This document shows, piece after piece, positions 24,601 through 36,310 of a DNA stretch of 64,000 bases (its first letter is position 1; each line of letters begins with the position of its first letter). The notes beneath the pieces are model-generated. The model saw only the letters and a list, made by a program, of their open reading frames with translations, did not search any database and was not told the DNA's origin. Source of the stretch: Musa acuminata AAA Group. Lineage: Eukaryota > Streptophyta > Magnoliopsida > Zingiberales > Musaceae. The position numbers and the translations under genes are program-made. Location of the stretch: contig NC_088330.1 of assembly GCF_036884655.1 (NCBI RefSeq), forward strand, positions 29,459,501 to 29,523,500. The letters run 5' to 3'.

Positions 24601-25329
24601 GTGGGTTGCTGGCAGACGAGTGCTTTGTTAGATGTGTTTAGCTCTGTGCAGACTGGTTTGGTTGTTCAATATTGAGCAAAGCTGTAGATCTTCGATCAGC
24701 AGTTCTTGCAGTTGAGGATTAGGGCGGTGAAGAATGGGAAGAGTAGTGCGGGTGCGTCGTCGGTGAGGACTCGAAGGAGGAAGACTCGAAGTAGAGATGT
24801 TGTATAGGTTCCAGTGAGCTGAAGGTGCGGCCTGGAGGAGCAGGTCTGTTCTGCTGCAAGCTGTGCTTGTGGCAGTTAACGGCGAGGCAGCGGTTCGCAA
24901 TAAGCGACAATGGCTGCGATCGGTGCAGATTATAGCTTGCAGCTGAGTTCAGTGGACGAAAGGGCGATGGAGTCTGAGGGAGAGGAGCCCTCGGTAGAGG
25001 AGGCAGATGGCAAAATCATAGAGCCAACTTGAAGGAGACTTCGACGGAGGAAGAAGCGGAAGGAATCTTCAGTAGAAGACTTCAGTTGGCGAGGGAGCAA
25101 CAATTGGTAGTAGAAATAGAGGCTACGACTATGCTTCCTTTAGGAGCGTCAGCCACGAAGAAGAGAAGATGCTGATGTAGGGAGGATAAAACTGGCAGCG
25201 GGGTGATGTCGGACAGCGAGAAAGAGTTTCTTCCGAATTGACTGTGTGCTTTATGAGTTTGGGCTTATTTGAATGGTTCTCTAGTTGAATGGAGTTGCAA
25301 TGTATCGGGAAGGGGCAGCCAGCAGTGAA

Positions 25330-25560
25330 TCAGAGCGCTCCTACGGTAAGTTCTGGCGCCAGTTTCGGCTACCGAACAATGTCGATCTCAACTTTGTGAG
25401 TGCCAAGCTAGAGGACGGTGTGTTGATAGTGGCGCTTCCGAAGCTAGCACCGAAAAAGATCAGGGGCCCCCGGGTGGTGAGCATTGCCGGCGGAGACGAT
25501 GCAAGAGACATGGAGAAGCTTCAATGGAGCAGCAACGAAGACAAGAAGGTGGATCTCTAA
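25330..25560 (+). pseudogene. Captured 3' part of an ER-type small heat-shock protein (HSP20) gene
   Basis: The frame reads [20 protein letters not shown], then [21 protein letters not shown] and [10 protein letters not shown]. This is the second half of the alpha-crystallin domain with its FRLP and GVL strands, and it ends KKVDL then stop. The terminal KVDL resembles the HDEL-like retention tails of endomembrane sHSPs. Small HSPs of this class bind unfolding proteins in the ER. The N-terminal half is missing, and the sequence just before SERSYG looks frameshifted. It lies antisense inside the leader of the minus-strand copia element, between PBS and gag, so it is best read as a host fragment carried by the element and not a working gene. 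Confidence 0.8.
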
Positions 25561-25610
25561 AGGACCATTGTGTTGTGTGCATCTCCTATCAGCTTATATC
25601 TACCCATCCA

Positions 25611-25868
25611 TGTTGAGTCGAGAGCTATAGGGTTAAAGGAGGAGCTGAAGATAGAGGTGACGGAGAATATGAGAAATGAAATGATACCATGTTAGAAATG
25701 AAATAAAGAAGATATTATTTATGTTTGATATCATCCCCATGTTGAGTCGAGAGCTATAGGGTTAAAGGAGGAGCTAAAGATAGAGGTGAAGGAGAATATG
25801 AGAAATGAAATGATACCATGTTAGAAATGAAATAAAGAAGATATTATTTATGTTTGATATCATGCTCC
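25611..25868. repeat. 129-bp tandem duplication over the PBS/LTR junction
   Basis: Copies start at 25611 and 25740 (TGTTGAGTCGAGAGCTATAG). Each covers the leader, the PBS complement (TGATACCA) and about the first 45 bp of the LTR. They are nearly identical, so the duplication is recent relative to the decay of the element. Only the second copy continues into a full LTR. Confidence 0.9.
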
Positions 25869-25974
25869 CTATTTATATACGTTAGGAAGAGGATTTCCTC
25901 AAAAGAGCTATGATATTTCCTCGGGTGGTTGGAAAAATCTTAACTATTATCAAAGAAAATATTAGTTGTTATCA
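25819..25974 (-). repeat. 5' LTR of the minus-strand copia element
   Basis: 156 bp, TG...CA on the minus strand. The adjoining + strand GATACCA reads as a TGGTATC primer binding site on the minus strand, as in many plant copia elements primed by initiator Met-tRNA. Confidence 0.9.
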
Positions 25975-26766
25975 ATAGTGAACTATACCATGGTTCATCT
26001 CCTTTGAGAATATAACTCTCTGACTCTCAAGACATGGGATGAAATCTACCTTCAATTTGCTTTCAACCAGGCAATATATAATTCTACAATAAATCATTAT
26101 TTGAGGTATGCTTAAGTTATTTATATCAAAGTTCTTTTGACCTATAGTTTGTGATCGATTCAAAATCAATTACCTTCGACAAAAGCAATATAACACAAAC
26201 AAGCCCAAAATTTTTTGGAGAATATCCGTAAGGTGCATGAAAAGGTTGAGAAATAATTTTAGTAAAGCCAATAGAAATACAAAGAATAACACAATTGATA
26301 CTATGTCAAAAAATAATTCTACGAAGGAGATCTTGTTTGGCTACACCAAAGACTCAAATGAGAAGAAAAGAAGCTAAAGCCCATCTCATATAGACTATTC
26401 AAAGTCTTGAAATGGAATGGAGACAATGTATACCAACTTGAGTTGCTATCCTATATATAGATATACTCAGTTGTGAATATCAAGAATTTGAAGATGCTTG
26501 AGCCATCAATTTCATATAAAAAGTTGAAGGAGACATTATCTTTAGAACACTTAGGTGTCTGACTAAGAGAATCCCCTTAAATAAGATATTATCATCAAGA
26601 AGAAGTCTACTACCAACCGATGAGACATCATAGTTGTTTTCTGAATTAAATATAAAGGGTATAAACCAAGTTTAATAAGATAATTCTCTAAAGAAGCTAT
26701 TGAGAATCCCCAACTTCAAAATAAGATTCAATATGATATAAATCACCTAATTGGGGGAGTTATGAT
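25975..26766 (+). mobile_element. Degenerate Ty3/gypsy element, part 3 (integrase C-terminus)
   Basis: It resumes the integrase interrupted at 20161: MVHLL..EYNSLTLKTWDE, LQFAFNQAIYNSTINH, NIRKVHEKVEK, GDLVWLHQRLK, and FKVLKWNGDNVYQLEL near 26400-26440. The end has a run AATTGGGGGAGTTATGAT (about 26749-26766), a likely polypurine tract. TGTTAGGATCG just after it may begin the 3' LTR, but no matching 5' LTR was found. Confidence 0.75.
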
Positions 26767-26899
26767 TGTTAGGATCGTAAAGATACTAATTGAAATAAAG
26801 TTTCGATTCCAAAATTTTAATTAAAAAATATGTATCAAAAATATATTTAACTTGGAATGTGGATAATAGTAGTGAGCAACTAAATCAGTTAGTAATAGC

Positions 26900-27890
26900 A
26901 AGGAAAAAATATAGAGAAAAATGCAAACCAGATTTATAGTGGTTTGATCATCCCGACATATGTTCATTCCCTATTCCTCTTCATTCGAGACCACTAGCTT
27001 TTACTATCGATCTTATTTTTAATGAGCAAAGATTAACTATCCTTATTACAACTATTTCTCTTTTTCACAAGCTTAGGAGAGAACTTTTACACCCCTTTTT
27101 GATGAAAGACCTCACACCTCCTTGAGAATAACTTTTAAATTTAAAGAGGAAGAGACTCAACACTTTTCAAAAGTTTACAATACTTTAAAATCATAAGCTT
27201 TCCATGCTTTGTCAAGCAAACATGAGTGAAGTTTTATAAGTCCCAAATGGCTTTAAAAATAAAGTCAAAATTTTAAATCCTCATATTTTTGGGGTACTAG
27301 CGGTACCATCGCTTGTGTTGGGCGATACTATTGCCTGACAAAGCTTGGGAACTAGGGCTCCAGTGGTACTATCGCCTGACATAGCTTGAGAGAGTGTGTT
27401 CTAGCGATACCACCACTTGATTGGGTGGTTGTACCACTTGACACCAGGTACCGCTGACCCTAGTAGTACTATCGTCGAGTTTCTCGAAAAAGTATAATAC
27501 GTACTTTCCAACTCACAAGTGGTACCACTGCCTAGGTTAGTGGTGCTATCACTTGGGCTGAGGGTGCCACCGTCTAGCTCAACCTCAGGTCACTAAATTG
27601 GCCTAATTCAACCTAGATTTAGGCCCAATGGGCTCTTAATTAAATTGACATAATTACACCTGAAACTAACTCAATTAGACTCTAAACTACTTCAATCAAA
27701 ATTTAATAATCATGGAGCCTATGTTGTCCCGCATGTTATTAGTTCATCCGGCATTTCATCCGAACTTCCAACGCATCGTCCTTTCCTTCGGCGTATTGCC
27801 CGATCTATCGACATGTTGAACTCCTACAACATTCAATCTTCTTGGCGCAATGCTCGATCTTTCTAGTCTGATGCCTGATCTCTTTGGGTT
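26900..27890 (-). mobile_element. Reverse copy of the GGTAC-rich LTR family
   Basis: Read on the minus strand it follows the solo LTR at 17301-18623: the 'caatacgccgaaggaaagg' and 'tcgagcattgcgcc' phrases, then GGTACCACT-type repeats, then TTGTAATAAGGATAGTTAATC and 'aaaccactataaatc'. Ends are approximate. It probably landed in the 3' LTR or flank of the gypsy element. Confidence 0.65.
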
Positions 27891-28560
27891 AGGATAAAAA
27901 CTTAATAATAAAAATTAAATCTGATTTAATTAATAAAATAAGAAACAATAAAGAATTAGATATTATCCAAAATTGTATTTGATGCTAGGAATGATTCCAC
28001 CCCTTTGTGTAGGTTTATGGTTAAGTCTATTTTTCAAAGATAATACCGAGATTTCTTCTTTGCACACAACCACATGGAGGTTGACGTAGTATCAAAAGTT
28101 CAAAAATGAGTAATAGAATTAAGAAAGATGTTAAGAAAAATTTAGAAGAAAAGTTTTTTAGTCAGAAGAATATAAGAAATGAGAAGAGATGTATTTTTCT
28201 TATAAACCAAGCAATATATTCACTTTATATGGAAGAGTAGAATCTATAACTGCTAAAGGTAATAATGATACTTCTATATGTAATCATAGCCTATAATTAT
28301 CATTAAAAACATCAAATAAATCAACAAAGAGTAATGAACACCATTAAATAATTAAAGGAAATAAATAAAAAAAATTATTTTTTATTTTTATTTTTAAAAT
28401 AAAATCTCAACACTTTGTATCATTGGTGAATGTTTGAAATGACTATTTTATCCTTCATTTAACTATAACTTTCATATATGATGTCATGTTCGAGACTTTT
28501 CCGTCAAAGACATGGATTAGATAGTAGGGATTACGTTGTTTTAATTTTGAAACTTTAAAG
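27891..28560. other. AT-rich stretch, nothing recognised
   Basis: No ORF or domain of note. Likely repeat-derived. Confidence 0.4.
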
Positions 28561-29422
28561 ACCTAAACGTGCAAGTCCATGACCCAGATGAGATGAGAAG
28601 ATACCTAAGGAGGGAATATGCAATTTTCTTGGAAAAAAAAACATATAAGTTTTGATTTTGGGTAGCCGTCTTTGTTGGAGAGAATGGTTGGATTGCCATA
28701 AATCGACACCAAAAGACCATAATTTTGAGGATAAATCATGGTTGTACCTAAGGTTGGATTGTGTGGAGTCTGTGTTTATAGACATGCAATATGGTCTTGT
28801 AGTGCTCGGATTGATATTATTGTCGGATCGTACTGTTGGATCATCGTCAATCGAAACGAGAAGACCATAATTTTGGGGACATATCAGGGCTGCGCATGAG
28901 GTTAGATTGTGGCATGTTTGTATTTATATAAACACATGCAATACAGTCTTATTATACTCTACTATTTGATATAATCACATTTCTGTTTCAGTTTCACCTT
29001 CGGACGTACGTACGCTTACGAGTTCAACCTCGTAAACATGTATGTGTCTGTGAGGACAAAAGACCACATTTTTAAGGTCCACACAAGAGAACGAAAAACA
29101 AAAAGAAAAGGAGATGTGAAATCAATTTTCTTATTGACGGGTGGTGGTTGTGCTTTCCATATCTAACTACGACAGAAGCATTACTTTTCTTTTAGCGAGA
29201 CGTGCATCGTGGGAGACAACCCACCACCTTTTTAAAGTCTTCCGTATCAATTTTTCTATAAAGTAATAGTGCCTCTTCTTTCCATTGTTACAGAATTACG
29301 ATCAACGACGCCACTTTGATCGCCTCCTGCTTTACCATCCTGTCCGTCAATAGAGTATGTATTCTCTGCATCGCCATCGATCAGATCTCACCCTTGGCTT
29401 GCTACAGTGAAACTGATTCAAG

Positions 29423-29457
<35 letters not shown>

Positions 29458-29570
29458 ACCGTCCATCTCGAAATCAGACGGCTGCACCTGGTGGACCACT
29501 CTACTTATGACCGAGGAATTCGAATTCCTCTCTCTCTCTCACGTTCGTTGGGAGATCGCTTGGCTGTTCG
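28561..29570 (+). promoter_or_regulatory. Upstream region of the oxygenase-like gene
   Basis: It includes a diverged tandem duplication (about 28695-28800 and 28847-28955, period about 152 bp) sharing AGACCATAATTTTG.GGA and AGATTGTG-type phrases. A (TA)n run at 29426-29453 lies about 120-145 bp before the ATG and could act as a TATA region. A CT-rich leader (CTCTCTCTCTC near 29530) follows. Confidence 0.45.
29426..29453. repeat. (AT)n microsatellite / possible TATA region
   Basis: Fourteen AT units upstream of the gene at 29571. Confidence 0.85.
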
Positions 29571-32500
29571 ATGGCAACGACCACGACGAACCCGATGGGG
29601 GCGCGGAGCCATAGATTCCGCGCACCGCCTCCGACCCCGATCGCCACCGGGAAGGGCCTGCGATCTGCCGCTGTCGACGATCAAGTCCTTTCTGAATACC
29701 TTGATGGCTCGCTCCGCGTCCCCGACCTCACACTCCCGGGATCCTACTATCCGTCACGGTCGCCGCTCAAGGTCCCGCCGGAGGTTGACCTCACATCGCT
29801 CGTATCCGGCGATGAGTCGGTTATACGGAGGGTGCTCGCGGCTGCGTCTGAAGTGGGAGCGGTTCGCGTGGCCTGCGAGGAGACGTCGCTGGTCGAGGAA
29901 GCCAGGGCGGCTATTGAGGCTGGTGCCCCATTGTTCGCGACGTCGGAGGCGGATAAAAATAAGGGGGAGCTGGGGCAGCGGTGGTTCGGGCGGAGGGATG
30001 GTGTCGGCGAGGAGTTCTATTGGTATCGGTTGCGGAGCCCGGAGACGGAGCGGCTCCTCCAGCGGATGTGGCCCAATTCCTATCGGATCCTCAGGTGCGA
30101 TATATTGATCATCAAAGCAATACCTAACGAAATCCACGCATTGATCCAATATTGCTGCTTATTAATTAATAAAACTGGTGCCTGGCTTACCAAATAAAAT
30201 TGTTTTCTTCTAAAAAGGGCCAGCATAGTATAGATTAAAATGGATTGATCATCATCATTTTCAGATTAATTATAGATTATTTCTTATAATTAGTTACTTT
30301 TAATGTTTCAATTTCTATATTCTTAAAAGTTATATTAGGATATTTATATTTATGAAAGTGAAATATTGAGATCCCTATGCAAAGTTAAAAAGAAATAACA
30401 ATGGATTAAATATTTTATTTTCGTAATTATAGATATCTTAATGTAACTTATAAAAATATAAGAATCAAGATAAAGGTGATTGATTACATGAGGTATTTTG
30501 TAATTAGTTCATTGTGTTATGATCGTCATATTTTGCCATTGATCGAGATGATTAATGCTTGAAATATTTATGCAAAGCCTAAATTTTATGATGGGTCTTT
30601 TGAGCAACTTTAAAATTCTGATGTCTTTCATGTGTTTTTTCTTTCTAACACCAATTATGCTATCTTTATAAAGCTTTCATTGTGTTATGATCGTCATATT
30701 TTGCCATTGATCGAGATGATTAATGCTTGAAATATTTATGATACGATTGTAGTTATTGGATATAGTATATGATTACACTCACGCAACTATATCTGATCTA
30801 TTTGTGTACATCTCCTTCTGTTGGTCTAGCCACATAAAAAGTTAAGACTTGGATCATATGGTCATACCTATGAGTTCTATTAGGATTCTGAAATAAACTA
30901 TTTATATAATTCTCTTTATTTGACGACGTAATGTGCATGGTTCCTGCCTTGTTAATGCAATTAAAAAGGGTAACTAAGAGAATTAGGTAATGTGTCACAT
31001 ATCTAGGCTTCCTATCACATATCAATTCTACACTTTCTTTTTGCAAAGTGCTTTTGCGATGATTGTTCATGTCTGAATCATATGATCGTGATATATGGAT
31101 TCCAGATCCATGTCTTTCTCGACATTGTGGCTCGAGTGCCGTTGGACAGATTTTTACCATTTTAGTGATCGGCAAAATGGATCGTAGTGGCTTGGTCTGG
31201 TGCCTGTGGTTACAAGGATATACAACAATGTCATGTTAAGAAAAAGCCAATTTATTGACTTGAATTACTTCCATTCTTGGATACTGTTGGCCTCTCCAAG
31301 TCATCCTATTTGGTCTCTCTCCCTCGGTTCCTATTTTTCTCTCTTATTCTCTCATATTTTATTTTTTTACTTTGATGTTAATCTTGTTTTCATTTGACGT
31401 CTTTTGAGACTAATTCTTGTAGTGATCCTAGCCTTCTAGCTTCTACCAGAACTGATAGATCCTAGCCTTCTAGCTTCTACCAGAACTGATAAATCCGATG
31501 CATAGAGATTTCACATATTACTTGATCAGCTCAATGGATTGTCAATCATGTTCCCAGTTCATGATCATTGTTCAATGCAAAATGATATATATTTCTTTCT
31601 TCTTTATTTCTGGTTAGCTTATCCAGGGAAAAAATACTAGGATTTATTTAATAAGTTTGAAATGAGCAAATAATACGTAAAACAAACAGAAGGAAAGAAG
31701 GAAGATAATAAAAAATATATATTCTCTAAGAAAAATAAATAATTGAGAACGAGTACAGAAGAAACAGGAAGAAGCAAGAGAGCTTGCTAACTATAAGAGT
31801 GATCTGCAAAGCTTCATCTCTGATTCAGTGTGTTTGTAGACATCCCAAGATTATATCTCTGAAATCTTTGCAACTTTCCCCAACCTTTTTTTGCTACTTT
31901 GCTCTTTTGTAAAAATCAAGTTGGAATGTAACCTTCTTGTTCTTATGTAAGCTGCAATTTGGAACATTATCTTCTTGCTTGTTCCAAGAAAAGGGTGTGG
32001 ACGCCCAGCCAAATTCGTTTTACAGAAGAGTAGAAAGAAAAAGCCCCTGGGGACAACGCACAGTCCAGGGCAAGCCAAGCGAAAGATATTAGCAGATTTA
32101 GTCAGGCTACAACAGGATTTAGAGAACCACAAAAACAGCATATTTATTTACTCCAAAAAACACTCTCGCAGCCATTTCTTTGTTATCATGAAGTGGAAGA
32201 TAGATTTCATTGGCACACGGCGGTGTTGTTTTCAGGGATACAATGGAGAATGTTGCTGCTAGGATGGAAACCGTTGGGGAGTGCATTGCCAAGATTCTTT
32301 CTGAACATGTAGCGAGTCAAACACCCTCCAAGAGAATTGGCAAGGTTCAGTCAGTCCTCTGTCTGAGAAAGTATGAATCTCATCATAGCAGAAACAACAT
32401 GAGGGAGTTGAGCGACCCAAAATCGCTTCACTCTCATGCTTTGAGTCTCCACATTTCTGGATACGATGAAGACTTTTGCATCCGTCGGTCAGAGGGCTCT

Positions 32501-32921
32501 GCTATTTTTGGGATGCCGGCCGGCGACATACTAGTTACTTTCGGTAAACCACTTCAGGTAATTTCGCTTGTGATCGTCGATTTAATCTCTCACCAGAATA
32601 GTCATGGTCAAAACAGGGTTGTTGCCCATCTAGCAGCGACCATGAGAAGTATGATGATTTAGGCAGAAATTGTCTACTGAGTAGCTTTCTCCTGTGATTC
32701 AGGAATGGTGCAATGGAGAACTAAATAGTGCCTCAGGGGAGATACTATTTCAGCCGACAGGTGATTCGAGTCCTTCATTCTCCATCGAATACATGTGCTC
32801 TCCTCTGGTTTTGTCTCATGAACCTGCTTGTGGAGCAAAGACGATCTCCTTAGTGGATCAACTGTTAGCAATGCTTGTTCTTGCCTTGTTATACAAAATC
32901 TGGTCTTGGATTTTCTCCTAG
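29571..32921 (+). CDS. 2-oxoglutarate/Fe(II)-oxygenase-like protein, 3 exons, 354 aa
   Basis: Exons 29571-30094, 32236-32557 and 32703-32921 join in frame with GT-AG introns (phases 2 and 0). Residues about 65-170 resemble the N-terminal dioxygenase region (VPPEVDLTSLV, VRVACEE, then EEFYWYRLRSPE). Exon 2 begins DTMENVAARMETVGECIAKI and leads into the jelly-roll-like part (ALSLHISGYDEDFCIRR, GMPAGDILVTFGKPLQEW, GEILFQPTGDSSPSFSIEYM). The usual HxD...H iron triad and the RxS 2OG-binding motif are not seen, so it may not be an active oxygenase. The last 26 residues (329-354), from TISLVDQLLAMLVLALLYKI, form a hydrophobic segment to the very end, like a tail anchor. The GC-rich first exon is ordinary for monocots. 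The family name is from overall pattern; substrate unknown. Confidence 0.8.
30508..30740 (+). repeat. Perfect 65-bp direct repeat in intron 1
   Basis: 30508-30572 and 30676-30740 are identical (TTCATTGTGTTATGATCGTC ... AATATTTATG), separated by 103 bp. Confidence 0.95.
31424..31491 (+). repeat. Perfect 34-bp tandem duplication in intron 1
   Basis: GATCCTAGCCTTCTAGCTTC... is repeated head to tail at 31424 and 31458. Confidence 0.95.
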
Positions 32922-34200
32922 TTCCGCGTGGTTGCTATCAGTTGATTGGGTTTGTATCCTCTTGATTTCATCCGGCGCATAACTGAGTGCTGCTTTTGCT
33001 TCTTCATATCAAGGATTAGCAAAGACTCATCTGTTTGAGCCTTCACAGCTCCCTTATTTATACGTCGGGAATCGACTGGCTGTACCTACAACAAGGTTTT
33101 GCAGTGGCAGTGGAAGGCCATGGTGGTTTCTTACATGACTTTTATTGGGGGTTGAACACTTCTTGGTGTGCTTTGAGACCATAAAGGTCTTTTGAGTTTG
33201 ATTTCTTTCATTCCATGTTAGCTGAATGCTGTGCGATTTTTTTTGTTTTTGAGGGGGAGGTGGGGGGCGGGGGCGGGTTGCCTTTGAAATAAGTGACTGG
33301 TTGGTGTTTAATTCTTCTCAGAAGAGTGACTTGGAGGATGTGAGTAGCATGAAACATGTATCATTTGGACATTGATACATATACATAAACATGTATATAT
33401 ATATATATATTGTTGTTTTGATGAAAACATGAATAAATGTATCTCCTGCATTCATTAATTAATATTTACACTGTTTTATCTGGATAGAATGAGAGAAGGC
33501 AAATCGAGTAATGAACTGCCGGGGCAGAGAATGGATTGTGTAACTTGGTTCTTCATTTGGAGAAGATTTTGGCTAAATGGTCAACCAGGTTCTGAGGACA
33601 CCATATCAGATTGGTGAGAACAACCAACCAAGCAACCGACCGACCAGTAGGATTGAAGAAGAAACAGACGGCCAACGAAAGACGGGAAATAGCTGTTCTC
33701 TTTCCCTGGCACAGAGAGACAGACTATCCATCATCCCCGCCTGTCCAAAAGGTACATTTCCGACCGTGAAGGTTTCACAAGGACGCCACAACGAGTTAAT
33801 ATAGCTTATTAGATTTCTTCATGACAGCGAATTAGATTTCTTCAGTTACATTCCTCTTCCTTTCCTTTTTGTTATTAGAAACTGAATCCAATTCCGACCG
33901 AGCAGGTCGAACACATGATTTCTATGGATATTCCTCCGTATAGCCAATGCCTATTCCCCCTACTCCACAAATTGTGTGCCGAAGTCGTTGCTTGCATTGT
34001 TTCTTCACAAATTTTGTGCCGTCTCAATCGAAGTCGTTGCTTGCATTTCACGAGCTGGGTGTATTTTGCATGTTATATTTCCAACTAATCACGAGCTGGA
34101 GTGTTTTGTTCTGATTTTTTTTTTTAATCAGATCTTTCCACACATTCATAAACATTTATTATAACTTATTTATTCATATAATCATAAGTTGAAAAAGTAA
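32922..34200. other. 3' flank of the oxygenase-like gene, nothing else recognised
   Basis: It holds the expected 3' UTR region, a (TA)n run (33394-33411), and a 75-codon ORF (33577-33804) with no recognisable family. A short repeated phrase GAAGTCGTTGCTTGCATT occurs at about 33980 and 34030. Confidence 0.45.
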
Positions 34201-36310
34201 ATATAGTGATATTAACTCGAAAAATTATCTAAGTGGCTCTACCTAACATTAAAGAAATATTCGATTTTCATTAGAATCTCATTTAATGTTAGTGAGAGGT
34301 TGCTCTGAAAATCAAAAATAAAAAAATTCAATATTGAGTAGGAATCTCAAAAATCAACTCAAAATAAATACATGATCAAAAATCAATTATCCCATTAGCA
34401 TATATTAAATACTCGAAGGAGTACTCTCTCAATAGTAGATAGAAAAGCTTTATCATATGAGATGAGTTTATATTTTCCCAACAGCAGATGGAGTGACGTT
34501 CCTCACCATGGAGATAAAGTTCCTCCTAATAATAGATGAAGGAACCATTCAGTCTCCATATCTTATGGCCCGCTAATCCCTGAAGGAAATTATCCTGTCT
34601 GTCATGGGTAAGGTAATAATATTATCTCATACTGGTCATATCTATATCAAGATAAATTAACACATCAAAAATATCTTTTTTAAATATCATTCATATCAAA
34701 GACTACTAATCAGCCCTCAATTAACTTGAACCCTAGTTCAATCAATCACATTAAACGAATTAATTAAAACCTAGTTGAACCGATCTCTAATCCTCATTTA
34801 ACTAGTATGAAACCATCTAAGACTAATTTGGACTAGATTAGGTTCAAATTAGGTAAAACTAACTTGAATAAGTTAATCAATTCAAAATCATCTTGAATCG
34901 ATCTAGACTAATCAAGTTTGATTTAATTCAATCAACTCAAATCCAACAATAATATTAGACTAAGCTGGGGCAACCTATATACTAGTCATATATACTACAT
35001 AACTATGCTAACTTGAATAAGTTAATCAATTCAAAATCTGAATCGATCTAGACTAATCAAGTTTGATTTAATTCAATCAAATGTTTGAACTCAAATCCAA
35101 CAATAATATTAGACTAAGCTGGGGCAGCCTATACACTAGTCATATATACTACATGACTATGCATGTATCACACCAAGCTGGCTTGGCCTGTGGACTGGTC
35201 ATGTGCATCACACGTGATTGCCCATGATGGCTGGGCTGAGTTAGTCTACGGGCTAAGTTTGGTCTACTAAGTGGGCCTAACCAATGGGTTATGGCTTGAC
35301 CTATGAGTTAGGCTTGACCTGTGAGCTATTTCAACTCAATTTTTATCCAATTTCATTCTAACAATATATATTCACTAACAATTATATATAAAGAAAAAAA
35401 ACATAACAACATATTTTTAAATAAGGTTAGGAGATAAGCTTTAATACAAGAAAATAACATTCTAAATTCAATAAGAATTAGAAATCATACTTTCAATACA
35501 TACATAATTTTAATCTAATCTAGTCAAATAAATTTTAAATCATTCGAAATAACATATTTTAAATTTTATATCAAAGAATATCGATAATTTTAGATAATAT
35601 ATTTTAATCTAACAAAAAAAATTTAATCCAGATAAGATTAAAAAATAAGTTGTAATACCAAGAAATATCATATATTTAAAACATAAAATATGTAAAACTT
35701 TAGCATGTTTAAATCCAAAAATAAAAACCTTAAATAGGGGTTCAATAATATTATAAAAACTTTAGTTGATAGATTTTAATGTAACAATAAAAATTTTGAT
35801 ATTTAAAAGATTGATAAATATTTTCGAATAATAAAATTTTTAATATTTAAAGAATCAAAATAAAAAATTTATTTTTCAAGAAAGATAGAAAAATATATCT
35901 CTCCTCAATAGAATGTAACTTCTCGTTCCTTTCTCTAAATCCCTCATACGAGGCGGTAAGCCTCCACTAAAATTTTTTTTTCTAATTTTTATATTTATTT
36001 AATATAAATTATTTTTATTTAATATATTAATAAATATAATATCATCCTATTTAGAATACTTAATAGTCGTTTCCTAATTCACAATAACAAACAAGAAAAT
36101 AAGATTAATATTTCCTAAATGATAAGTAGGGAAATAAAAATTAATTTTTAAATTAAATATTTGATTTCATTACAGTTTTATTACTTGAATTATTGATGTC
36201 ACGCTAGATTCACAATTACTTCTTTGGAGTTGAGTTGCAGGATACGAGGTTACCAATTGATATATATATGATTAACTCTCTCTTCAAGGAGCATTGATAT
36301 ATGATGAACT
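34201..36310. other. AT-rich repeat DNA
   Basis: Strongly AT-rich with LTR-like phrases ('ctaagctggggca', 'gggcctaaccaatggg') near 34970-35340 and no coding signal. It probably contains an unplaced LTR remnant. Confidence 0.4.
34861..35162 (+). repeat. 149-bp tandem duplication
   Basis: Copies start at 34861 and 35010 with AACTTGAATAAGTTAATCAA and run to TATATACTACAT.ACTATGC. They are nearly identical, apart from a 4-bp loss (after AAAATC) and a short insertion in the second copy. Confidence 0.9.

Larger units (their letters stand above)
20162..25974 (-). mobile_element. Ty1/copia element (minus strand) with a captured host gene piece
   Basis: It is bounded by two 156-158-bp direct repeats (TG...CA on the element strand) and flanked by GTAGT (20157-20161) and ATAGT (25975-25979), an imperfect 5-bp target duplication. 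On the minus strand the order is 5' LTR (25974-25819), a TGGTATCA-type PBS, an antisense HSP20 fragment, a GC-rich leader, gag (about 24.5-23.7 kb), protease, integrase (about 23.0-22.0 kb, with IYTDVWGPAP), reverse transcriptase (YVDDII near 21.26 kb), RNase H ending at about 20.33 kb, PPT (TTGTGGAGGCA), 3' LTR. All domains are broken by stops. It sits in the gypsy integrase. Confidence 0.88.

Noticed and set aside
29407..30108. 233-codon + strand frame and 131-codon minus frame over the oxygenase-like exon 1
   Set aside because: They are shadows of the GC-rich first exon; the 29571 frame splices cleanly to two further exons.
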